In this document: positions 43,760 to 55,900 of the stretch, piece by piece
Numbering within the stretch: the stretch's first letter is position 1
Layout: each line of letters starts with the position of its first letter
Source of the DNA: Alopecurus myosuroides
Lineage: Eukaryota > Streptophyta > Magnoliopsida > Poales > Poaceae
Assembly: GCA_028641055.1 (NCBI GenBank)
Contig: CM054057.1
Coordinates: forward strand, 400,318,541 to 400,382,540
Length of the DNA stretch: 64,000 nucleotides
Reading direction: 5' to 3'
Program-made: the position numbers and the translations under genes
Notes under the pieces: generated by a model
Told to the model about the DNA's origin: nothing
Database searches by the model: none
What the model saw: only the letters and a program-made list of their open reading frames with translations

Positions 43760-43802
43760 GTTCAGTTAACTGAACTTTCGTCAGTTCAGTTAACTGACGA
43801 AA
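43760..43802. repeat. Nested palindromes in the 5' LTR
   Basis: GTTCAGTTAACTGAAC (43760-43775) is a perfect 16-bp palindrome. It is followed directly by TTTCGTCAGTT, a 5-base loop and AACTGACGAAA, an 11-bp stem (43776-43802). Copy in the 3' LTR: about 54047-54089, with one change in the second stem. Confidence 0.95.
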
Positions 43803-43845
43803 CTGAACGCCAAAACCCCCAAGTCCTCCTCTCTGTCACGAAACG

Positions 43846-43916
43846 ATTCAGTAGCGCAGTGGCAACGCACTGCTCACGCGCGCCCGCGGCGCGGGTTCGA
43901 ATCCCCCCCGCGCGCA
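43846..43916 (+). repeat. tRNA-like segment with A and B boxes in the 5' LTR
   Basis: GTAGCGCAGTGGCAACG resembles a pol III A box and GGGTTCGAATCCC a B box about 40 bases later, with a GC-rich CGCGCCCGCGGCGCG hairpin between. A tRNA or SINE head is suggested. The cloverleaf does not close (no matching acceptor ends), so I do not call a tRNA gene. Also at about 54133-54203. Confidence 0.6.
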
Positions 43917-45144
43917 GGAATAAAAACCCACATTTTGCTCCTTTGCCACGCGGGCATGCAGGGCCCACCTGCCATAGGCAGTGGGTGCCACGCCAGATCC
44001 CAGCCGCGCGCCAGCTGGGCACTAGCCCACTGCCAGTGACCCAGGGGTTGCTCTGCGCGCGTAGAAAAGACCCCAGGGGCCTTTCTGAAACTTGTTCTTC
44101 GCACCTAGGCCCCTCTAACAAGTTTAATACTTTTAAATTCACAAAATAGCCCCTGCAATTTCAAATTCAAATAACTTTTGTATTTCAAATCCAAACTTAA
44201 TAAATAAAATATGTTTTATGTACCAAATTTAATTCTCTACATGTTTAAAATATTTGTATACTGTTTTGAACATTTCAAATGTTTTCAAAAATTCAAATTC
44301 AAACTACTATTTCAAATTTGGTCAAAATCATAACTAATTCAAATTTAATTCAAATGTTACATATAAAATATGTTTTCCATGCAAAATTGAACCACCTTTC
44401 CAAATATAAACTTTGTTTCCTGTTTGGAATAATTAAAATTGGTTAAATAATTTAAACCTTGTTTAAATCATTTAAAATTGCTAAATTCATAACTTGGTCA
44501 AATTAAATTCTTTTTGAACATATAAAATATGTTTTCAAACCAGAAAAGTATAATCTTTTCAAATATGAATTTTATTTAATGTTTTGAACAAATAAAAATT
44601 CAAATAAATTCATACTTGAATTAAATTCATTTAAATCTTGTTTAAACTTGGGAAATTCATAATTAATTCATTTTAATTCCTTTTCCAACAAATGAAACAT
44701 GTATTCCATCTAAAATTTTGTGTTCTTTCCAAATATGAATTTTGTTATTTATTTTGAACAATGAAAATTGGTGAAAACAACAAATGCTTGTGTAACTCAT
44801 TTAAGGAGCCAATTTTCATAACTTAATAAATAAAGTTCCAAACTTGGTAAACAACATATTAAATTGAAGCTAATGTTGTTTTCTCATTGTTTCCCTCATC
44901 CATGCATCATTCTAATCAACTATCACATGATGGTTAGTTGTAGGTCAATTAATTCAACCTTAATTCATGGGCTCTTCCATATGTAATCCAAATTGCATAT
45001 AGGCCCATTTAATTAAGTTACCATGTCAACTAGCTTATTTTGATGCATCAATTAAATTGCCATGCATCATCCCATGATTGTGCATTATGCCATGTTATTG
45101 ATTGTTTGTCTCTCTGCGTTGTTTGTTTGCTTCTTCTCGAATAG

Positions 45145-45222
45145 ACGACGACGTTGAGACAGACGAGGTTTACGACACTACTTCTGAGGAGTTAGCCCAG
45201 TACCAGGCTACTGAGCTTGCAG
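45145..45222 (+). other. Exon-like block 1 in the 5' LTR
   Basis: TCTCGAATAG|ACGACG marks an acceptor and CAG|GCAAGT a strong GC-type donor. The 78 bp encode DDVETDEVYDTTSEELAQYQ followed by ATELA, acidic and Tyr-rich. The same block occurs at 55431-55508 with two amino-acid changes (D to G, L to F) and an unbroken frame. An upstream exon was not identified. Confidence 0.55.
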
Positions 45223-46438
45223 GCAAGTATTCACTCACATGAACCATTGTGTCCCTTCCACACTGGATATCGATACTTTCCGTTGTCTATCCTGCTAGCC
45301 TTAAGATTCATTGCTTGTGTTCCGTTCCTATCACATGTTATCCTGTAACCCTGATATGGTCTATCCTCCACACCTATAACCCTGTTGCTTGTTGCCTGTG
45401 TCTTACTAGCATGCTTAGGGTTGTTCATGCTCGAGTCTGCTGCCCGTTATTTCTGTTACCATATTTATTATGTTCTGGGGGCTCGATGTTTAAACAACAA
45501 CCTGTTAATGTTTGAGGTAATGCTAATTTGATGATAAGGCACCGTCAGGAGGCCGGGTATGGTTTTGAGGCCTGCTAGTGTCGACCTTAATTAGGAAAAG
45601 GTTCTTGTCCTCTAGATCCATGATGAGCGCGCTAACCGCATGTGGGAAGCGTGTATGGGCACCCCCCTCAACTTTGATTCGATCCGCATCTCGTCCAAAT
45701 CGCCTCATTTAGTTCGGGTTTTCCATTTGCCGCATGCATATGCAGGTGCGAACCCGAGGCCAGGGTGGTAACTTTTGTAGTCGGCATTTAGGGAGACACG
45801 TTCTTAGAGTGCTATGAGGGTCCCCTTTTCTTCGTGGGGCTTGATTAGCCGTGCGCTCAATTGCACGGGGTTCTTTGGGCTTGATGCGAAGAAGAGTTGG
45901 GTTGTGTTGAGTGTCTCGCTTGGTGGGTTTGATCCCCGTCTGGCGAGATATTCTTACGTGTACGGCCAAATTGGTGCATCCCTGCAGGGTTAAATCTTCT
46001 CGAGAAGCCGTGTTGTCCGCGGTTATGGATGACTTGGTGATAGGGCTGGCTAACAAGGATTAGACAACTTACACCTAATCAATAATAAGTTGACTAGTAA
46101 TAGACTTATTGACACAATAACTTGAACCTTCACTAATCTAACTGTGTGAGATATCCTCGGATTGCTTCTTTGGATAAGGGGCGAGATCCAGGATGGGTTT
46201 GTTTGAGGTTAGTTATAGTTGGTTCCGATACGCTATCTTATCCCCTTCTTTTAGCCGGATGTTGTAGCGTGTCTCTGTAGTTGGTTAGAGCAGCCCGCTG
46301 CCGCATCTTTATATCACCTATCTTCCGTTGAACCCAAAGCATCTGTACTTGGTGTTGCCGGGTACACTTTGGTATCTTGTGCGTCTTGCTTGCCAGTACT
46401 TGTCTGTACTGACCCCTTTGGGGCTGTGGTTTCCGCAG

Positions 46439-46503
46439 ACTACGTTTCCGAGGATCCCCATGGCGGCTACTACGTGGAGTATGACGAGGCTGCTGACGAG
46501 TAG
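46439..46503 (+). other. Exon-like block 2 in the 5' LTR, ending in a stop
   Basis: TTCCGCAG|ACTACG is a good acceptor. Joined to block 1 across a 1216-bp GC-AG intron, the phase matches and the frame reads DYVSEDPHGGYYVEYDEAAD, then E and TAG. It is identical in frame in the 3' LTR at 56725-56789. Together they form an acidic C-terminus of unknown function. Confidence 0.55.
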
Positions 46504-46973
46504 ATAGCGGACCCGGGCAGGATCCGAGACATCGTGGATGGGCTCCGTCTTTTCGTTTCCGGCCTCTTAGGCCTATTTGGATCTTGTCTGTACTCAGACA
46601 TTTTGGATGCTTCCGCTGTGATGTAATGATGACTTGTTGGGACATGTGTCCTCTGGATGATTGTATTTGTAATCTCTGCTCTAGTGAGAGCTATTTGCAA
46701 CTTATTTCTATTTCTTTGTGTCTTAGAGATTTGTTGTGATATCACTTGTTCAAATGCCGTTGACGTACCATGTGTGTATGTTATGAAGTACGTCAATGGA
46801 AGTAGTCGGATTTCTATGGGATGGTTTACGCAGACGATGAATAGTAGAGAATGGTTGTCACACGTTTACGTGTTGGCCTACTCATATTGATATGCGGGTG
46901 CCGGTATGCCCCGTAAGCCATTTACCTACTGTTTAGCGGACTGTGAGTATCCTCTAGAAGTCCGGGTGCGACA

Positions 46974-47177
46974 CTCATTCTTGGATGGAAGTTCTCATGG
47001 GCATACTCTCTAGTTACTGTGTATGAGTGTGACTGTGTGAAATTATCATGTCAGAGATTATTGTTACCTCTCTTTATTAGTATTAGTATCCATTAATTTG
47101 TTAGCATTCAGAACCATTTCTCTCATGCAAAAAACTGCACGTAGCATTTTATTATTACTAAGCATCATTAGTATCCA
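46974..47177 (+). repeat. Copy of the element's 3' host flank after the 5' LTR
   Basis: The sequence CTCAT plus TCTTGGATGGAAGTTCTCAT and on to ATTAGTATCCAT matches 57260-57464 after the 3' LTR, including the target duplication (CTCAT here, CTCAC there) with only a few differences. Similarity stops at ATCCAT|AGG. Here a primer binding site is expected but none is found. Confidence 0.85.
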
Positions 47178-47470
47178 TAGGAATGGAGGTGGTTGTGACA
47201 TGATTTATCATGTTGCCTACTCATGATTGAGAACGGAGGCGTGTAAGCCCCGGAAGCAGATCCTCTATTCCTTAAGCAGTAGATATTGATCCTTTAGAAG
47301 CCCGGATGGGTTTTCCGTAGTACCTCAGGAGTGTTTGGTCTCGTGTTTCCCAATGTTGCTTCGATATCCTCTTCTTCTCAACATCCTTTTCGTCCGTTGA
47401 AACCTTGTTGTTGCTTGCCACTTCAGTTCTTCTACCGGCGTCTAATCAAAGCTTCCCCGATCATCTGCAG
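47178..47470 (+). other. Diverged LTR-end-like stretch and leader
   Basis: 47178-47315 resembles the last 125 bp of the LTR (GAATGGNGGTTGT, then CCTACTCAT, GTAAGCCCCG, CTTTAGAAGCCCGG) at low identity, as if from a related family. The rest up to the ORF at 47471 is non-coding. Confidence 0.5.
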
Positions 47471-48286
47471 ATGGATCTCAGGTTCTACCCGCAGGTGGTT
47501 CGTATGATCCGTTGCGAGAGCACTGCCGGTTATCCGGAGATGCTGAGAGACATGGTCACTTTTCTGGGGTTCCGTTGGGCACCAGAGTACCAGGTCTACG
47601 AGCAGCAGCGAGAGTTTGACCAGACCTACTACCAGGCTATCGTCTACATTCTGTCAGATGATGGCATGAGCGTAGTCCACCGCTACGAGGCAGTAGGTTC
47701 CACAGTGGATATGGCTGTGCAGCAGGCAACTTATGTGAGTCTCACCGTCCTTCGTGCTGACTAATGGGGATTTGACGATTCTATCTATCGCCACATCCCC
47801 CGTGGTTACATCACTTCGGAGGGAGCTCACTTCACTCTCTACGACAACTTGGATGTCTACGAGCATGATAACTCCAGGCTGCACACCACCGCTCAGTTTG
47901 TGAGGCACAGTGACGCAGTTGCCATCACACTATCTCAGGAGTTGGCTTCAGTCAGAGAGCAGCTCTACCTTGCTTTGACTCGTCTGGCGACTTACACCAC
48001 AAACTTGGTTGGAGACGAGCGCTTTGCACGTTTCGATCAGCCAGTTGGTCGTCGTCTGCCAGATGCTGGAGGTTACGAGCCGATCAGAGGTCCACTCCTT
48101 AACCTTGGTGCTGGTTACACTGGGATTCCACGCTTTGGAGCACAGGGAGTCGACGCTATGTACTTCACCACACCTAGAGTCGCTCTCAGACCACGTCAGA
48201 TCTACGTGGATCGTCGTTCCACATACTTTCGTGGGCGTCCTCATCACCGTACCTCTCGCCGTACTCCTAGCCGCCGTCCTGCGTGA
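47471..48286 (+). pseudogene. Accessory ORF upstream of gag, one stop
   Basis: The frame from MDLRFYPQVVRMIRCES runs 271 codons to TGA at 48284 with a single TAA at 47762-47764. It includes ALTRLATY and a basic C-terminus (RRTPSRRPA). I recognise no enzyme domain. Extra ORFs before gag are known in some plant chromoviruses; the function of this one is unknown. It ends 209 bp before the gag start. Confidence 0.55.
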
Positions 48287-48495
48287 TGAGCATGGGAGTA
48301 CCGATGTATCCATTCTTAGCTATGTTTAGTTATCCTTTGGCATTCGAACCATTTATGGTGTGTTGGATATTCTGATGTATTTGAACATGTGATGATGTAC
48401 CTGTTGGTTATCTATTCATGCGTCGGAATAATCTCTCTTTCGGTTGCCAAGTCTATCCTTTTCTTTTGTTGTGCTAAAATGCATTTCCATTCAGG

Positions 48496-51400
48496 ATGCC
48501 GCCAACAAGGAACAACGCGCCTGAGCCACCGCCAATCGCGGAGCTGTTGACTCAGATGACCCAAGTCATGACGCAGATGGCCCAGTTTCAGACTAATCAG
48601 CACAACAACCAGACAGCTCCACGAGTCAGCATCAAGGAGTTTCTCAGTCTGGGCCCAAGAGCTTTCGTGGCCACACGCGAGCCTCTGGACGCTGATGACT
48701 GGATCCGTGAGATAGCTAAGGCTCTGGAGATTGCTCACGTAGCTGAGGAAGACAAGGTCAAGTATGCATCCTATCTGCTGAAGGGTCAGGCAGCTACTTG
48801 GTGGGAGAACTTCCAGGCCATGAGAACTGGGATACCAGTCACGTGGGGTTGTTTCAAGGAAGCCTTCCTGAAGCACCACATTCCAGATGGTCTCATGGAA
48901 AGGATGCGTGAAGAATTTTTCTCACTCAAGCAGGGCAAGTTGGACGTCATCGGGTACTAGAGTGAGTTCAATCGCCTCGCTCGTTACGCTGGTGATGAGG
49001 TGTCCACTGAGGCTAAGAAGATGGCAAGGTTCCGCAGAGGTTTTAACCCGGAACTCAAGTATGCCCTCACCAACGTCAAGGCCAACAGCTTCGAGGATCT
49101 CGTTAACACCGCGCTCAATGAAGAAAATGGGCGCAAGGCGTTCGAGGAGTCTCGCAAGCACTCGCGCGAGGGTTGTTCCTCCTCCAACATGACCACCCAT
49201 CCGCAGAAGCGCCACATCTGGGTACCAAATGGTGCTGTCACTCGGGCTCCATACGCCCAAACTTCTCCAGGCTTCGCTCCCCGCCCACCCAACCCTGCTC
49301 AGCTACATGATCAAAGGGCTTCGATGGGGCAGCCAAGGCCAGAGCCTCCTCGTGTTGTCACTTGCTACAAGTGCAAGCAGACGGGGCACTACGCCGACAA
49401 GTGCACGCAGAGGCAGCTACGTCCACCACCACCTCGTCCTAACACAAACCAGGAAATGGTGCGCGCTCCCCCGCCTAAGGCCTTCAACTCCAACAACAGG
49501 CCTATCGGGAGGACCGCAAGGGTGAATCATGTCAAGATCGACAAAGCTGAGGAAGCTCCTGACGTCGTTCTCGGTATATTACCCGTAAACTCTTTTCCAG
49601 CTAAAGTGTTGTTTGATACCGGAGCATCGCATTCTTTTGTGTCAAAGATCTTTGCCACAACAAACAACTTAATTGTGGTTCCGCTAAGCAATCAAATCAC
49701 TGTTCACTCGCCGGGATCTCAAATGTTGACTTCCAAGATAAGTAAGGACAATCAAATCCTAATTGGAGACCACATATTCCTTGCTTCTCTCATGTTGCTG
49801 GGAAGTTCTGACATTGATGTCATTCTTGGTATGGATTGGCTGAATGCCAATAAGGCAAGGATTGACTGTGCTCAAAAGTCAATAACTCTGTTCCACCCTT
49901 CTGGCCATATAATCTATTCTCCACATGAATCAAGTTCCATTCAGCTATGCAACCTCGATGCAAAACCTCTACCTTCACTTGAAAATGTTCCGGTGGTTTG
50001 CGAATTCCCTGACGTCTTTCCAGAAGAGTTGCCAGGGATGCCTCCGGACAGAGCTGTTGAGTTCGTGATCGAACTTGAACCAGGTACTGCTCCAATCTCT
50101 AAGCATCCCTATAAGATAGGAACTCCCGAGCTGAAGTTGTTGAAGGAACAAATTGATATGTACATGAAAATATGTTACATTCAACCTAGTTCCTCGGCTT
50201 GGGGTTGCCCAACTCTGTTCGTTGCGAAGAAGGATCACACAAAGAGACTCGTTGTTGACTATCATCCTCTTAACGAGAAAACCATCAAAAACAAGTATCC
50301 AATTCCTCGTATCGATGTTCTTTTTGATCAACTTGCTGGAGCCTCAATATTCTCCAAGTTGGACTTGAGAATGGGTTACCATCAAATAAAGATCAGAAAA
50401 GAGGATATTCCAAAGACAGCCTTCGCCACTCGCTACGGTCTATACGAATTCACCGTCATGTCCTTTGGTCTCACCAATGCACCGGCGACCTTCTCTCGAC
50501 TCATGAATTCTGTCTTCCATGAATACCTCGACAAGTTCGTTGTGGTATATCTTGATGACATTCTTGTCTACTCAAAATCCGAGGAAGAGCATGAAGAACA
50601 CCTTCGTCTCACTCTCATGAAGCTTCGCGAGCATCGTCTCTATGCCAAGTTCTCCAAATGTGAGTTCTGGATTTCAGAAGTTGCTTACCTTGGTCATGTT
50701 ATCTCTGCCAAGGGCATAGCCATTGATCGAGAAAAGGTTAAAGCAATTGTTGATTGGAAACCTCCAAAGACGGTGAAGCAAGTAAGAAGTTTTCTTGGCT
50801 TGGCTAGCTATTGCCGTCGCTTCGTCCAAAACTTCTCCAAGATTGCCAAACCTCTCACTGACCTCACAAAGAAGGACAAGAAGTTCGTTTGGTCTCCACA
50901 ATGTGATGAAAGTTTCAATCTCCTGAAGACTAAACTCACTTCTACACCAGTTCTGGTTGGCCCAGATCCTTCCAAACCTTTCCAAATATTCTGTGATGCT
51001 TCTCTCCAAGGTCTAGGTGCAGTTCTTATGCAAGAACGTCAAGTTGTGGCTTATGCTTCACGTCAGTTGAATACACATGAGCTCAGTTATCCCACTCATG
51101 ACCTTGAACTTGCAGCAGTTGTGTTTGCCCTCAAGAAATGGAGAAAATACTTGTTGGGTAATCGCACTGAAATCTTTTCCGATCATAAGAGTCTGAAGTA
51201 CATCTTCAATCAACCAGATCTAAACCTCAGGCAAAGGAGATGGATTGAAAAGATTAAAGACTTTGATCTTACCATTTCTTACACTCCAGGCAAGGCTAAT
51301 GTTATGGCAGATGCTCTCAGTCGCAAGTCGTATTGCAATAATCTCATGATCATGGAAAGCCAACCTCCTCTTCATGAAGAATTCCAGAAGCTGAACCTTG

Positions 51401-51639
51401 GTCTTGTTCCTCAAGGCTATCTTGCAAACTTGACAGCCAGTCCAACTCTCGAGGACAAGATTCGTTCTGAACAACTTCGTGATGCTGAAATCAAGAAGAT
51501 GGTAGAACACATCAAAGAAGGCAAGGAGAAATTTAAGTCCTTCTCAATTGATGACAAGGGAACTGTGTTTCTTCGAAGGACGCATTGCAGTTCCTCAGAT
51601 TCAAAGTCTCAAAAATGTCATTCTCAAGGAGGCTCATGA
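48496..51639 (+). pseudogene. Chromovirus gag, protease, RT and RNase H; nonsense and frameshift
   Basis: One frame from MPPTRNNAPEPPP with a TAG at 48958-48960 inside gag and continuing to 51639. Gag includes WWENFQ and a CX2CX4HX4C knuckle starting at 49363. Protease has FDTGASHSF near 49612. RT has [13 protein letters not shown] and YLDD at 50548-50559. RNase H has FCDASLQG near 50990 and ADALSRK near 51310. Integrase should follow in the same frame, but a one-base shift near 51566 moves it to another frame. The encoded enzymes would copy the element RNA in cytoplasmic particles; this copy cannot make them in full. Confidence 0.93.
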
Positions 51640-52888
51640 AACTCCTCTCTCCATACACCCTGGAAGTACAAAGATGTACCAGGATCTCAAGACACTGTAT
51701 TGGTGGCCTAGCATGAAACGTGAAATTGCTCAATACGTTTCTGAATGCGACGTTTGTCAACGTGTTAAGGCAGTTCATCAGAAAGCAGCCGGTCTTCTCC
51801 AACCTCTGAAAATCCCTGAGTGGAAGTGGGACATGATTGAAATGGACTTCGTCACCAGTTTTCCAAAGTCCAAGAGGGGCAACGATGCAATCTTTGTTGT
51901 CATTGATCGACTCACTAAAGTCGCTCACTTCTTTCCTGTCAAAGAGACAATCTCAGCTAGCCAGTTAGCAGAGCTCTACACAGCAAAGATTGTTCCTCTT
52001 CATGGTGTTCCTTTGGAAATAAGCTCAGACCGTGGAAGCATCTTCACTTCTCATTTCTGGAAAAGCTTTCAGGAAGCCTTGGGCACCAAACTTCTGTTCA
52101 GCACAGCCTATCACCCTCAGTCTCAAGGGCAAGTCGAAAGAGTCAATCAGATTCTCGAGGATATGCTCAGAGCATGTGCTATCTCTTTTGGCATGAAATG
52201 GGAGGAATGTCTTCCTTATGCTGAATTCTCCTACAACAACAGCTTCCAGGCAAGCCTAGGCATGGCACCATTTGAGGCTCTCTATGGCCGCAGATGCAGG
52301 AGTCCAATCAATTGGTCTGGAGCTGGTGAACGTTCACTCTTAGGCCCTGACATTGATAACAAGGCCGAAGAGAAAGTTCGCATCATTCGTGACAATCTGA
52401 AGATTGCTCAGTCTCGTCAGAAAAGCTACTATGACAGCAAGCACAGGGACATGGTCTATGCAGCTGGTGACAAAGCATATCTCCGTGTAACTCCCCTGAG
52501 AGGCACTCATCGTTTTGGTGTCAAAGGAAAGCTTGCACCGAGATATATTGGTCCTTTCAACATTCTCTCAAGGCGTGCGGAAAATGCCTATCGTCTTGAA
52601 CTTCCAGAAAAACTATCCAAGGTGCACGATGTGTTTCACGTGCCACAGCTCAAGAGGTGCTTCAAAGATTCAGGTCGTGCAGTTGATCATGATTCCATTG
52701 ATCTGCAAGAAGACCTCTCTTATGAGGAGCACCCTATTCGAATTCTCGATGAGACCGAGCGCAAAACTCGCAACAAGAGCACCAAGTTCTTGAAAGTGCA
52801 GTGGTCTCATCATTCCGATAAAGAGGAAACGTGGGAGACCGAAGAGGATCTTCGCAAGAAGTATTCGGACCTTTTCTCTTCTCAGTAG
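51548..52888 (+). pseudogene. Chromovirus integrase with chromodomain-like tail, out of frame with RT
   Basis: Integrase zinc-binding residues (HPGSTKMYQDLK, later CDVCQRVK), catalytic DDE region (EMDFVT, SSDRGSIFTSHFW, HPQSQGQVERVNQ) and a C-terminal segment KFLKVQWSHHSDKEETWE typical of the plant chromovirus chromodomain (type II). The frame is open to TAG 52886-52888 but starts in a different frame than RNase H. The domain targets integration to chromatin in active relatives. Confidence 0.93.
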
Positions 52889-52925
52889 GAATCTCGGGGC
52901 GCGATTCCTTCAAGGGGGGGCGTTT
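52889..52925 (+). other. Polypurine tract before the 3' LTR
   Basis: CAAGGGGGGGCGTTT ends at 52925, directly before TGTAACATCCC. This is the plus-strand primer site of the element. Confidence 0.8.
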
Positions 52926-55900
52926 TGTAACATCCCAAGTATGAAAAACAACCATTAGAATGTTTGCTCTTTGTTATTTTTATGTTTTGCATCATGTCAT
53001 CATAAGCTTTGCATTTGTTTTCCATTTGTTTTCCCTTGTTTTCCATATGAATTTCAAACCAATTTTCAAAATTCTTGTTTCATACTTGTTCTGTTACAAT
53101 TTTCAAATGAAACTTTCAAATCAAACCAATCAATTGCTTCAACTAAACTTGAAAGTTCAAACCATTAACTTGCTCTTTTCAATAATTCAAATTAATCCCA
53201 AATTCACTCAAATTCACTTGAATTTTCAAACAACAACCAAACTTTAAATTTTTGAAAAACAAAAAGTGGCACAGATGGGATTTGCTAATAAATAACCTAT
53301 AAAAATTTATCCCCAAATTTTTCAATCACAAAAACCCTTCCATTTCTCTTCTTTCTTTCCTTTTTCTTTTCTGCAAAAAAAAAAACAGAATCAGAAAAAC
53401 AGAAAAACAAAAAAAATAAAACAGAGAGAGAAGGGGGCAGGCCAGCCCAACAGCCAGCCCAGGCCCAGCCCCCCATGGCCTACGTACCCCTTCCCTTACC
53501 TCTGTACGACAGCTCATCGAGCATGCCCACGTCGACAGTCAGAGGAGGGGACGGACAGCAGAGCTCCTCCCCCTCCTTATAACCATTCCCTAGACCTCCC
53601 CTGTGCTGCCCTAGACCCCCTCCTCCAATCTCTCCGCTGCCGCCGCCGTTTTCCTTCCTCCACCTTCCTCTGCTTCTCCCTGTTCTGAACCACCGCCACT
53701 GCACGCCACCGCAACAGAACCCGGCGATCGCCGCTGCCATGGATACCTCCCGGCCTGGCTAGCTGCGGGAATCGGTTCCCCGCTACTCCCTCTCCCTCCT
53801 CGCTTCATCGCCAGGGGCTGGGAGGCCCTGGATCGTCGCCGTCGTCCACCTGTCTGTCGCCGTCGCCATCGTCCTCTCCACCGAGCACGGCCACCTCCTT
53901 CTACCCCTTCCCGGTGAGCATGTCCCCCTCGATATTTTCCCTCTGCATCCGTGGCACACCAGCACGCACCCCTTGCGCACACGGGCACGCAGCAGCACAG
54001 CGAACGGCGCGCCGCCGGTGACCACCGTTCCGTCACTGTCGGGCAGGTTCAGTTAACTGAACTTTCGCCAGTTCAGTTAACTGACGAAACTGAACGCCAA
54101 AACCCCCAAGTCCTCCTCTCTGTCATGAAACGATTTAGTAGCGCAGTGGCAACGCACTGCTCATGCGCGCCCGCGGCGCGGGTTCGAATCCCCCCCGCGC
54201 GCAGGAATAAAAACCCACATTTTGCTCCTTTGCCACGCGGGCATGCAGGGCCCACCTGCCATAGGCAGTGGGTGCCACGCCAGATCCCAGCCGCGCGCCA
54301 GCTGGGCACTGGCCCACTGCCAGTGACCCAGGGGTTGCTCTGCGCGCGTAGAAAAGACCCCAGGGGCCTTTCTGAAACTTGTTCTTCGCACCTAGGCCCC
54401 TGTAACAAGTTTAATACTTTTAAATTCACAAAATAGCCCCTGCAATTTCAAATTCAAATAACTTTTGTATTTCAAATCCAAACTTAATAAATAAAATATG
54501 TTTTCTGTACCAAATTTAATTCTCTACATGTTTAAAACATTTGTATACTGTTTTGAACATTTCAAATGTTTTCAAAAATTCAAATTCAAACTACTATTTC
54601 AAATTTGGTCAAAATCATAACTAATTGAAATTTAATTCAAATATCACATATAAAATATGTTTTCCATGCAAAATTGAACCACCTTTCCAAATATAAACTT
54701 TATTTCCTGTTTGGAATAATTAAATTGGTTAAATAATTAAAACCTTGTTTAAATCATTTAAAATTGCTAAATTCATAACTTGGTCAAATTAAATTCTTTT
54801 TGAACATATAAAATATGTTTCCAAACCAGAAAAGTATAATATTTTCAAATATGAATTTTATTTAATGTTTTGAACAAATAAAAATTCGAATAAATTCATA
54901 CTTGAATTAAATTCATTTAAATCTTGTTTAAACTTGGGAAATTCATAATTAATTCATTTTAATTCCTTTTCCAACAAATGAAACATGTATTCCATCTAAA
55001 ATTTTGTGTTCTTTCCAAATATGAATTTTGTTATTTATTTTGAACAATGAAAATTGGTGAAAACAACAAATGCTTGTGTAACTCATTTAAGGAGCCAATT
55101 TTCATAACTTAATACATAAAATTCCAAACTTGGTAAACAACATATCAAATTGAAGCTAATGTTGTTTTCTCATTGTTTTCCTCATCCATGCATCATTCTA
55201 ATCAACTATCACATGATGGTTAGTTGTAGGTCAATTAATTCAACCTTAATTCATGGGCTCTTCCATATGCAATCCAAATTGCATATAGGCCCATTTAATT
55301 AAGTTACCATGTCAACTAGCTTATTTTGATGCATAAATTAAATTGCCATGCATCATCCCATGATTGTGCATTATGCCATGTTATTGATTGTTTGTCTCTC
55401 TGCGTTGTTTGTTTGCTTCTTCTCGAATAGACGACGGCGTTGAGACAGACGAGGTTTACGACACTACTTCTGAGGAGTTAGCCCAGTACCAGGCTACTGA
55501 GTTTGCAGGCAAGTATTCACTCACATGAACCATTGTGTCCCTTCCACACTGGATATCGATACTTTCCGTTGTCTATCCTGCTAGCCTTAAGATTCGTTGC
55601 TTGTGTTCCGTTCCTATCACATGTTATCCTGTAACCCTGATATGGCCTATCCTCCACACCTATAACCCTGTTGCTTGTTGCCTGTGTCTTACTAGCATGC
55701 TTAGGGTTGTTAATGCTCGAGTCTGCTGCCCGTTATTTCTGTTACCATATTTATTATGTTCTGGGGGCTCGATGTTTAAACAACAACCTGTTAATGTTTG
55801 AGGTAATGCTAATTTGATGATAAGGCACCGTCAGGAGGCCGGGTATGGTTTTGAGGCCTGCTAGTGTCGACCTTAATTAGGAAAAGGTTCTTGTCCTCTA

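Larger units (their letters stand above)
42648..46973 (+). repeat. 5' LTR of the chromovirus (4326 bp)
   Basis: Very long LTR with these parts: AT-rich start, GC-rich block (43140-44110) with a palindrome pair and a tRNA-like segment, a long region of TTCAAAT/AAATTT words (44150-44860), and two exon-like blocks (45145-45222 and 46439-46503). A TATAAAAAT motif occurs at about 43020. Confidence 0.93.

Noticed and set aside
43846..43916. tRNA gene
   Set aside because: A- and B-box-like motifs are present, but no acceptor stem closes and the segment is inside an LTR, repeated in the other LTR. Kept as a tRNA-like repeat only.
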